The notes under the pieces are model-generated. The model ran no database searches and was not told the DNA's origin. It saw nothing but the letters and a program-made list of their open reading frames with translations. From Chlorobiota bacterium (GTDB taxonomy: Bacteria > Bacteroidota > Bacteroidia > Flavobacteriales > Flavobacteriaceae), in contig JAADEB010000037.1 of NCBI GenBank assembly GCA_013153655.1, positions 1-22,629 on the forward strand: DNA of 22,629 nt, written 5' to 3'. Shown here one piece after another: positions 8,088 to 13,958 of the stretch. Numbering within the stretch: position 1 is the stretch's first letter; each line of letters opens with the position of its first letter. Position numbers and translations under genes: made by a program.

Positions 8088-8615
8088 TTAAATTTTGAAG
8101 TATTTATCCAATTTTTTCTCCTTGGTTCCCATCATCGACATGGCAATGCGGTCGAAGGATATCCCTTTGTCTTCCATATAACCCAGGAAGTATTTCATGG
8201 CATATTTGTCGCCCGCATTGTTCTTGATTTCGATTAACTTGTCGAAAAGTTCTTTTAATTGTGGAATAACGGTTTGCGGCATCATTTTCAATTCTATCAA
8301 AAACTTGGGACCGCTTCCGTCGATGCCGCGATAATGGGTGGATCGAGCGATGGCCCAATAACAATCGCCGTCTTTCATTCGGCCGTTAATAATGAAATAA
8401 AGCTTTTCCTTTTTTCGCATGAAATCGAACAACATGTCCTGATAGAGTTCGGAATGAAAAGCTTCGGAAAAAATAGTAGCAAACGGTTGACCGATTATCT
8501 CATCAATGTCGAATCCGGTAAAATTCAAAAAATTGTCATCGGCAAAAATAATGTGTCCGTTTTCATCGACACGAATTTTAAACCGGTCGTACACATCCAG
8601 TTGTTTACAATTCAT
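8088..8615 (-). CDS. PAS-domain protein 3 of a tandem triplet (short form)
   Basis: This 175-residue soluble protein has one PAS domain (about 10-110: DENGHIIFADDNFLNFTG, DEIIGQPF, then DGDCYWAIARS) and a C-terminal helical module (about 120-175: KELFDKLIEIKNNAG, YFLGYMEDKGISFDRI, KKLDKYF). There is no signal peptide, membrane helix, kinase, cyclase, methyl-accepting or DNA-binding domain. The Aer-like flavin motif of the first paralogue (RHPDMP) is replaced by FSEAFH, so flavin binding is doubtful. It stops right after the KLxKY motif and lacks the basic tail of the other two. It lies 32 bases after the second PAS gene with no promoter between them, so it is probably cotranscribed. It may be a signal-binding or heterodimerising partner, which is inference. 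Confidence 0.8.
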   Translation of the reverse strand: MNCKQLDVYDRFKIRVDENGHIIFADDNFLNFTGFDIDEIIGQPFATIFSEAFHSELYQDMLFDFMRKKEKLYFIINGRMKDGDCYWAIARSTHYRGIDGSGPKFLIELKMMPQTVIPQLKELFDKLIEIKNNAGDKYAMKYFLGYMEDKGISFDRIAMSMMGTKEKKLDKYFKI

Positions 8616-8647
8616 ATGCTAAGGTTTTGTGGTTGGGTATGAGGTGA

Positions 8648-9277
8648 TTACCAAATACGAAACCGTTTTTTCTTTTTTATGGTTTTGAGAATCTCATCGA
8701 TATCCATTTCGCGAGGATCTACTTTCAGGAGCTCGTCCAATGGAACTTCGGCGTTCATGTATTTTTCCAATTTGTCCTTGCCACCGAAATACTTAACGAT
8801 ATATTCGGGAATGCTGCCGACGTTACGGTCTTCCAGCCATCCGTTCAAGTATTTTTCCGCTACTTTTTCCCCGCCGCCATGGGTTTCGATTTCATAGAGA
8901 ATGCGAAAAAGGTTTTCAACTTCGGAGCGGAGTTTGAGCGGAAGAAATTTTTTGCGTATAAAAATAGCCGTGGGTTTGTTTTCCGATACTTTGGAATGAA
9001 TATCGGCCACGGTCCAAAAATATTCGTTTTGTTTGGTATAGTTTTTAGATATATAATAGGTATGATCCGTACTGTTGATAGCTTCCCATACTTTTTTCTG
9101 GATAATAGCCGGAAATTTGGGGTCTTGTAATACGGTGTGAGGTTGCCCGATTATTTCTTTTTCCGTAAAGCCGGTTACCATGGTATATTCCGGATTGATG
9201 TAGCGAATAATACCGTCTTTACTCAATTTACAAACCAGTGTAATATCGGGGCTCAGCCCCTTTTCGAATTCTTCCAT
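8648..9277 (-). CDS. PAS-domain protein 2 of a tandem triplet
   Basis: The preferred start is the ATG at 9277 (209 residues, MEEFEKGLSPDITLVCKLSKD). The frame extends to a start at 9328, but the likely promoter lies between them at 9299-9329. The single PAS domain (about 8-115) has DGIIRYINPEYTMVTGF, IIGQPHTVLQDPKFP and EYFWTVADI. The Aer-type RHPDMP is decayed to QDPKFP here. The C-terminal module (about 118-180) repeats the pattern of its neighbours: ENLFRILYEIETHGG, EKYLNGWLEDR, YFGGKDKLEKYMNAE. The protein ends in a polybasic, aromatic tail (KKKKRFRIW) that could associate with membrane or nucleic acid. No output domain is visible. It is probably a cytoplasmic sensor. Confidence 0.82.
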   Translation of the reverse strand: MEEFEKGLSPDITLVCKLSKDGIIRYINPEYTMVTGFTEKEIIGQPHTVLQDPKFPAIIQKKVWEAINSTDHTYYISKNYTKQNEYFWTVADIHSKVSENKPTAIFIRKKFLPLKLRSEVENLFRILYEIETHGGGEKVAEKYLNGWLEDRNVGSIPEYIVKYFGGKDKLEKYMNAEVPLDELLKVDPREMDIDEILKTIKKKKRFRIW

Positions 9278-9298
9278 AAGATTAGTTTTTTTAAGGCA

Positions 9299-9329
9299 CA
9301 AAACTAAAAGAAATTTCGATACTGACAAA
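9299..9329 (-). promoter_or_regulatory. Internal promoter of the PAS cluster
   Basis: Read on the minus strand, TTTG (from 9329-9326) and TAGTTTTG (from 9306-9299) are separated by 19 bases, matching the -33/-7 pattern. The expected start is near 9292, leaving about 15 bases of leader before the ATG at 9277. It overlaps the inverted repeat at 9319-9338. Confidence 0.65.
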
Positions 9330-9338
9330 AATCAGTAT
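9319..9338. repeat. 7-bp inverted repeat over the -33 box of the PAS2 promoter
   Basis: ATACTGA (9319-9325) and TCAGTAT (9332-9338) flank CAAAAA (9326-9331), which holds the -33 TTTG on the minus strand. The right arm touches the stop codon of the upstream PAS gene. No T run follows on the minus strand, so an operator is more likely than a terminator. Confidence 0.55.
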
Positions 9339-10004
9339 TTAGCCGAATAATTTCCCGAAAAGACCTTTCTTGGTGGTTTTCTTGATGGCTTGTTCGGCGC
9401 TGATGTCTCCGATATTTCCTTTGCCTTTGAGCAGTGCATCGTCGCTGATTTCCGCTCGCATATAATCCATCAATTTGCTTTCCGAAAGTCCGAATAAGTC
9501 GAGCACCAATTGGTCGTAAGTTTTGCCCATATCATCCAGTAATCCTTGTAGATAGGCACCGGAAGCTTCCATGCCACCTTTCTCTTCCAATTTGCGAAGT
9601 TTGGCATACAGGTTACCGAAATATTGTTTTACATTTTCCGGTATGGCCTTGCGGCGCGAATAAAATGCTTTGATTTCTCCGTTTTCGTCCTCGGTCCATT
9701 TGAAATCCGTTACAACCCAATAATACCTGCCACTCTTGGCCAAATTTTTGACAATGGCATGTATATTTTGTTTGTTAAGTAAGCGATCCCAAAGTACTTT
9801 AAATATAATTTTAGGCATATCGGGATGACGAATCACGTTATGCGGCTGGCCCATTAATTCCCATTCTTTGTACTCCGAAACCTCCACAAAATAATCATTG
9901 GCATATTCGATAATGCCTTTCCGGTCCGTCTTACTCATGATCGTCTTGTAAGGAAACAATTTGATTTCTTCATCGATAGGTACAGGTCTGATAATCCGCT
10001 TCAT
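9339..10004 (-). CDS. PAS-domain protein 1 of a tandem triplet, Aer-like PAS
   Basis: This 221-residue protein is first in the cluster. Its PAS domain (about 15-125) is strikingly like that of the aerotaxis receptor Aer: DRKGIIEYANDYFVEVS, LMGQPHNVIRHPDMP (RHPDMP at 59-64) and IVKNLAKSGRYYWV. In Aer this segment helps hold FAD, so a redox or oxygen-sensing role is plausible, but that is inference. Aer's HAMP and methyl-accepting domains are absent. A helical module shared with the two neighbours follows (about 126-185: NLYAKLRKLEEKGG, AYLQGLLDDMG, LFGLSESKLMDYMRAE). The C-terminal tail is basic and amphipathic (KKTTKKGLFGKLFG). There is no membrane helix. It is transcribed from a promoter near 10025, divergent from engB. 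Confidence 0.85.
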   Translation of the reverse strand: MKRIIRPVPIDEEIKLFPYKTIMSKTDRKGIIEYANDYFVEVSEYKEWELMGQPHNVIRHPDMPKIIFKVLWDRLLNKQNIHAIVKNLAKSGRYYWVVTDFKWTEDENGEIKAFYSRRKAIPENVKQYFGNLYAKLRKLEEKGGMEASGAYLQGLLDDMGKTYDQLVLDLFGLSESKLMDYMRAEISDDALLKGKGNIGDISAEQAIKKTTKKGLFGKLFG

Positions 10005-10024
10005 ATTTAATGATTTTTAACGTG

Positions 10025-10053
10025 CAAATATATTAATTTTTTTTAGAATCAAA
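10025..10053 (-). promoter_or_regulatory. Promoter of the PAS cluster
   Basis: On the minus strand TTTG (10053-10050) and TATATTTG (10032-10025) are 17 bases apart. The -7 box fits TAnnTTTG and the start would fall near 10018, about 14 bases before the ATG at 10004. The spacing is slightly short. Confidence 0.6.
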
Positions 10054-10177
10054 ATCAGAGATTTAGATATTATTTAGATGTGTAACTTTTGTTTCGCGAA
10101 AATCGACCCAAAAAATCAAAAACATCGAGTGCTCTTGTTTGGTTTTTTTGTAAAATTGCATCAATAAAATTGCGAAT

Positions 10178-10822
10178 ATGGAAATTAAGAAAGCCGAATT
10201 TATAGTAAGCAATACAAACATCGACAAACTTCCGAAGGAACCCTTGCCCGAATATGCCTTCATCGGACGATCGAATGTGGGCAAGTCATCCCTTATTAAT
10301 ATGCTCACGGGCCGTAAGGCTTTGGCCAAAACTTCCGGAACCCCCGGCAAGACGCGCCTCATCAATCATTTCAAGATAAACGACAATTGGTTCTTGGTGG
10401 ATCTGCCCGGTTACGGCTACGCCAAAACCTCTAAAACCGAGCGAAAACGCTTCCTCCAAATGATTCGCGACTATCTGAAAAACCGCAAGAACCTGGTCAA
10501 TACGTTTGTTTTGGTGGATGCACGAATTAAACCGCAAAAATCCGATTTGGAATTTATGGAATGGCTCGGCCGTAATCAAATACCTTTTAGTATTGTTTTC
10601 ACAAAAGCCGATAAATTATCCAGTAATGAATTAAGTAAAAATATTAAGAACTATCAACGTGAAATGTTAAAGCATTGGTCCTCCATGCCGCCTTATTTTG
10701 TTACTTCCTCGCAATCGCGTTTGGGACGAAAAGCGTTGCTGGATTATATCGAATCATTAAATAATATGGTATCGGATAAAATAAAGCCGGTTAAACAAGA
10801 ACGGGATTCCGGGTCCGCATAA
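10178..10822 (+). CDS. engB: Ribosome biogenesis GTPase EngB/YsxC/YihA
   Basis: This 214-residue GTPase of the TrmE-Era-EngA-EngB family acts in late assembly of the large ribosomal subunit (family knowledge). All G motifs are present: G1 GRSNVGKSS (30-38), the G2 region SGTPGKTR around 53-60, G3 DLPGYGYA (75-82), G4 TKAD (142-145) and G5 TSS (176-178). The length matches the family, and a short basic tail rich in Lys/Ser ends the protein. It is monocistronic and divergent from the PAS cluster. Two TAAAATTG stretches (10151 and 10165) resemble imperfect -7 boxes but neither has a good -33 partner, so the promoter is uncertain. The assignment is very secure. Confidence 0.96.
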   Translation: MEIKKAEFIVSNTNIDKLPKEPLPEYAFIGRSNVGKSSLINMLTGRKALAKTSGTPGKTRLINHFKINDNWFLVDLPGYGYAKTSKTERKRFLQMIRDYLKNRKNLVNTFVLVDARIKPQKSDLEFMEWLGRNQIPFSIVFTKADKLSSNELSKNIKNYQREMLKHWSSMPPYFVTSSQSRLGRKALLDYIESLNNMVSDKIKPVKQERDSGSA

Positions 10823-10847
10823 TGGGCGTGCCGGCGAAATCGTCTTG

Positions 10848-10885
10848 AAAAAAAATCCCCGCCTTCCAAACGGAAAAGCGGGGAT
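10848..10885 (-). terminator. Terminator of the UPF0173 hydrolase gene
   Basis: ATCCCCGC (10855-10862) pairs with GCGGGGAT (10878-10885), and TTCC/GGAA adds inner pairs. On the minus strand the hairpin is followed by eight T (the A run at 10848-10855). The plus side has only G/A, so it works in the minus direction. It also lies downstream of engB, where it may act weakly. Confidence 0.88.
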
Positions 10886-10904
10886 GAGGGGGGGAGGGTA
10901 ATGC

Positions 10905-11588
10905 TTATATTTCAAAGATATCGCCTATCGACGGAAGAATAAGTTCTTTGCCGGCTTTGCGGAAAATTTCCTTGGCTTCGGCATGGTCGATCTTGATCAG
11001 GTCGAAGGTGTCGAAATGGTAGCCGATTACGCGATCGAGGCCGATAAAGTCGGCAGCAATGGCGGCACTTCCGGGTCCCATGGTAAAATTATCGCCCACG
11101 GGCAGGAAAGCTGCATCCAGGCGTGTCATCATGGGAATGGTTTTCATATCATAGGTCAGGGCCGTGTCGCCCGCGATATACAGGGCTTTACCTTCGCTTT
11201 CGATAACAAATCCGCCGGGTTGGCCGCCATAACTTCCGTCGGGGAAGGAACTGGTATGGATGGCGTTTACATAGGTTACCCGTCCGAAATCGAAATCCCA
11301 ACTTCCGCCGTGATTCATCGGGTGACCGTCGATGCCGCGTTGGCCGAAATAATTGACGATTTCGAAATTGGAAACCAATTTCAATCCCGGATTACGGGCC
11401 GCTATACGTTCCACGTCCAGAATATGATCCTGGTGGGCGTGGGTTACCAAAATATAATCGGCTACTATACTGTCAACATCAATTTTTCCTTGGGCCGCAG
11501 GATTACCACTAATGAAAGGGTCCACTATAATTTTTTTTCCTTCGGACTCAATTAGTAAACTGGCATGACCTAGAAATTGAACTTTCAT
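10905..11588 (-). CDS. UPF0173 metal-dependent hydrolase (UlaG-like metallo-beta-lactamase fold)
   Basis: This 227-residue soluble protein has the metal ligands of the metallo-beta-lactamase fold: THAHQDH (His50, His52, Asp54, His55), His111 in NAIHTSS, Asp141 in AGDTAL and His191 in GYHFDTF. The opening MKVQFLGHASLLIE and the terminal IGDIF are typical of the UPF0173/YtkL-UlaG group. These proteins bind two metal ions and hydrolyse ester or phosphoester-type bonds, but no physiological substrate is established for this subgroup. The position between HxH and DH carries Gln, a permitted variant. It is monocistronic, with a strong terminator 20 bases downstream and an AT-rich upstream region shared with the divergent oxidoreductase gene. 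Confidence 0.92.
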   Translation of the reverse strand: MKVQFLGHASLLIESEGKKIIVDPFISGNPAAQGKIDVDSIVADYILVTHAHQDHILDVERIAARNPGLKLVSNFEIVNYFGQRGIDGHPMNHGGSWDFDFGRVTYVNAIHTSSFPDGSYGGQPGGFVIESEGKALYIAGDTALTYDMKTIPMMTRLDAAFLPVGDNFTMGPGSAAIAADFIGLDRVIGYHFDTFDLIKIDHAEAKEIFRKAGKELILPSIGDIFEI

Positions 11589-11712
11589 GGTTTTTTTGGT
11601 TTCAATTTACAAATATTTTTTCAAATAATAGGCCTAAAATTTATTAGTATACAGCATAATCAAATGGTTTTGTTTTTATATTTTGTGATAAATGTCATTT
11701 TATATAAATGTA

Positions 11713-11720
11713 TATTTTTG
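11713..11720 (+). promoter_or_regulatory. -7 box for the oxidoreductase gene
   Basis: TATTTTTG fits TAnnTTTG and lies 17 bases before the ATG at 11738. It covers the codons that an earlier ATG at 11708 would use, so it decides the start in favour of 11738. No TTG was found at the right -33 distance. Confidence 0.55.
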
Positions 11721-11737
11721 CGCAAACAAAAAAATCC

Positions 11738-13138
11738 ATGAATAAACATCACAAAAGAGAGCATTTGGCCTTGGTGGTAGGTGCCGGAGTGGCCGGCAGT
11801 GAAGCCGCCTGGCAATTGGCCGAGCACGGAATTCGCGTGATAGTGGTCGATCAGAATGCTTTGCCTTACGGAAAAATCGAAGACGGATTGCCCTTATGGC
11901 ATATCGGTTTGCGCGACAGGGTGGAGGCCGATATCGATCGCAAGTTGCGTCATCCCAATATCAAGTTTTTGCCTCTTTTTACGGTAGGAAAAGATATGTC
12001 GTTGGACCAAATTATGAATGATTACAAATTCGACGCCGTGATATTGGCCTTCGGTGCATGGAAAGACCGTCCTTTGCCCGTGGAAGGCATCGAAAAGTTT
12101 CGTAACCGGCAGTTGATCTATCAAAACGATTTGATGAAATGGTTCAATCACAAGCATGAACCGGATTTTGCCGGTCCTCATTATCAAATAGAAGACGGGG
12201 CCGTGGTGATCGGAGGGGGACTGGCTTCCTTGGATGTAATCAAAATCGTAATGATGGAATTGGTGGGGCGTGTGCTTCGAGATAAATACGGTTTGGATTA
12301 CGACGTTTTTACCATGGAAAAGAAGGGTATCAAGAAAATTTTAGAGGAAAACGGCCTGAAATGGGAAGATTTGGGCCTCAAAGGCGCTACCTTGGTTTAT
12401 CGGCGTTCCGCACGTGAAATGCCTTTGAAAGTGGCGTTATCCGATAGCGAAGCCGACAAGGAAAAAGCGCGTGAAGTGGCGGAAAAATTGTTGCATACCT
12501 ACAAGGAAAAATTCATGTTTGATTTTGTTCCCAATGCCGTTCCGGTGGATTTTACGGAAGAAGAAGGAAAATTGACGGGATTGGTTTTGGAAAAAACACG
12601 TACCGAAGACGGCAAATTGGTCTATACGGGTGAACGCTTTGTTTTGCCTACCACCCAGGTGATATCATCCATAGGAGCCATTCCGGTCAAATTGCCCGGT
12701 ATTCCTTATCGCGGCGATGCCATCGACACGGAGGGACCTTCGGGTTCCAAAGTCAAAGGATTCGATAACCTCTTTGCCGTGGGGAATGCCGTTACGGGAA
12801 AGGGCAATATCAAAATGGCCAAAGAACACGGCCGGCAAGCCATGCGGGAATGGTTATGGGCCAAACGCGAGCCCGTGGCCGGCGTATTGCGCCAAATGGA
12901 TGAAAAATACCTGACCGACACCGACAAACGTGCCGAAAGTATCTCCGATTACATCCTCAGCAAACCCATTCCCACTCAGGAAGAAGTGGATCATGTATGG
13001 GAATTGGTGGAAAACAAGCGCCGCGAAATCGGCTATAAGGATTACGATTCCTGGATTAAGGCGCATAAGCCCGTGCGATTGGAAGAAATGTTGGGGTTGA
13101 AAAAGAAAGACAAATCCGGTTCCGGCTCAAAATCTTAG
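11738..13138 (+). CDS. FAD-dependent NAD(P) oxidoreductase, adrenodoxin-reductase/GltD-like
   Basis: The preferred start at 11738 gives 466 residues. An N-terminal FAD dinucleotide-binding fold (VVGAGVAGSEAA, glycines at 15-20) is followed by a second nucleotide-binding fold for NAD(P)H (VVIGGGLASLDVIKI, 157-170). YRRSAREMPL (221-230) and the late FAD-contacting FAVGNAVTGKGNIKMA (346-361) match the adrenodoxin reductase/GltD small-subunit superfamily. It lacks the iron-sulfur domain of GltD and the CxxC of thioredoxin reductase, and contains no cysteine at all. Electrons therefore probably pass from NAD(P)H through FAD to an external acceptor such as a ferredoxin (inference). The tail of about 90 residues is charged and ends KKDKSGSGSKS. 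Its last 12 bases overlap the end of the convergent methyltransferase gene. Confidence 0.82.
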   Translation: MNKHHKREHLALVVGAGVAGSEAAWQLAEHGIRVIVVDQNALPYGKIEDGLPLWHIGLRDRVEADIDRKLRHPNIKFLPLFTVGKDMSLDQIMNDYKFDAVILAFGAWKDRPLPVEGIEKFRNRQLIYQNDLMKWFNHKHEPDFAGPHYQIEDGAVVIGGGLASLDVIKIVMMELVGRVLRDKYGLDYDVFTMEKKGIKKILEENGLKWEDLGLKGATLVYRRSAREMPLKVALSDSEADKEKAREVAEKLLHTYKEKFMFDFVPNAVPVDFTEEEGKLTGLVLEKTRTEDGKLVYTGERFVLPTTQVISSIGAIPVKLPGIPYRGDAIDTEGPSGSKVKGFDNLFAVGNAVTGKGNIKMAKEHGRQAMREWLWAKREPVAGVLRQMDEKYLTDTDKRAESISDYILSKPIPTQEEVDHVWELVENKRREIGYKDYDSWIKAHKPVRLEEMLGLKKKDKSGSGSKS

Positions 13139-13909
13139 GACAAAATGTTCCTTTTGTTGTTCGCGACGAAAAAAAGTAAGGCCGCAGCAAAATAAATCAA
13201 TACTGACCTTTACGCGGGGATGGGCGGAAATCAGGTCCCAAGCCTTTTCCATTTCCGGTGACCAATGAATATCGTCCCAAATAATCAGGCTATCGTTGTG
13301 AACGGCATTCAGGAGCCATTCGAAATAGCGCAGGGTGGGGTCGCAGCGGTGGTTCCCGTCCACCAACACGAGGTCGAAGGTGTGCTTTTCCGTCAATTCC
13401 GGTAAAACGCGGTCGAAATCGCCTTGGATGATTTTTACCCGGTTGATGCCGAATTTCCTGAGTTGTTCGGAAGCTTTGAGCGCCAATTCCGTACTTCCTT
13501 CCACGGAAATGATTTCTGCTTGCGGCGCAGCCGTGGCCAGCGCATAAGTTGCCGTACCCAAATGGGTGCCGAGTTCCAATATTTTTTCCGGCTGAAAATG
13601 CCGTGCCAGGCGGTACCATAATTTGTTTTCTTTCCAAGAGCTGGCACTGCGGCGTGCCATTTTATCTATCCGGCGTTTGCCGAAACGGAAATGCCGGCTT
13701 CCGGCCCCCAGGTCGGTTACGTTCAAGTAGGTTTTGTCGGTCAGGAGCGAGCGGCGGTACTTTCGAAGACGGTCGTAGTCGGGATAGGTGGTTTTGTCGC
13801 CTATCACGTCCGTCAACAGATGGTAAACAAAGGGCGAATGAATCCCGTAGCGGGTTTTGGCCCGTCGGAGGTAATGCAGGTAAGCGCGTATGTCGTGCCA
13901 TTTGTTCAC
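13127..13909 (-). CDS. Class I SAM-dependent methyltransferase
   Basis: The frame is open to 14065 through a TTG, but that start would overlap the receptor gene by 107 bases and encode unconserved sequence. A GTG at 13909 gives about 260 residues and places RYGIHSPFVYHLL near residue 20, as expected for this Bacteroidota family. The Rossmann motif I is KILELGTHLGTATYAL (110-125), the acidic end of strand beta-2 is ISVEGS (134-139), and motif IV is FDLVLVDGNHR (178-188), followed by IIWDDIHWS. The substrate is unknown. The gene lies 49 bases downstream of the TonB receptor gene and is probably cotranscribed with it. The 3' end overlaps the convergent oxidoreductase gene by 12 bases. The start is the least certain part. 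Confidence 0.8.
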   Translation of the reverse strand: MNKWHDIRAYLHYLRRAKTRYGIHSPFVYHLLTDVIGDKTTYPDYDRLRKYRRSLLTDKTYLNVTDLGAGSRHFRFGKRRIDKMARRSASSWKENKLWYRLARHFQPEKILELGTHLGTATYALATAAPQAEIISVEGSTELALKASEQLRKFGINRVKIIQGDFDRVLPELTEKHTFDLVLVDGNHRCDPTLRYFEWLLNAVHNDSLIIWDDIHWSPEMEKAWDLISAHPRVKVSIDLFCCGLTFFRREQQKEHFVLRF

Positions 13910-13958
13910 GGACTCAAACTTACGGAATTTCGGGTAACCTTTTAAGGTTGCTTCATTC

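Noticed and set aside
10151..10172. engB promoter at TAAAATTG
   Set aside because: Two copies differ from TAnnTTTG by one base, and neither has a -33 TTG at 17-20 bases, so neither is listed as a promoter.
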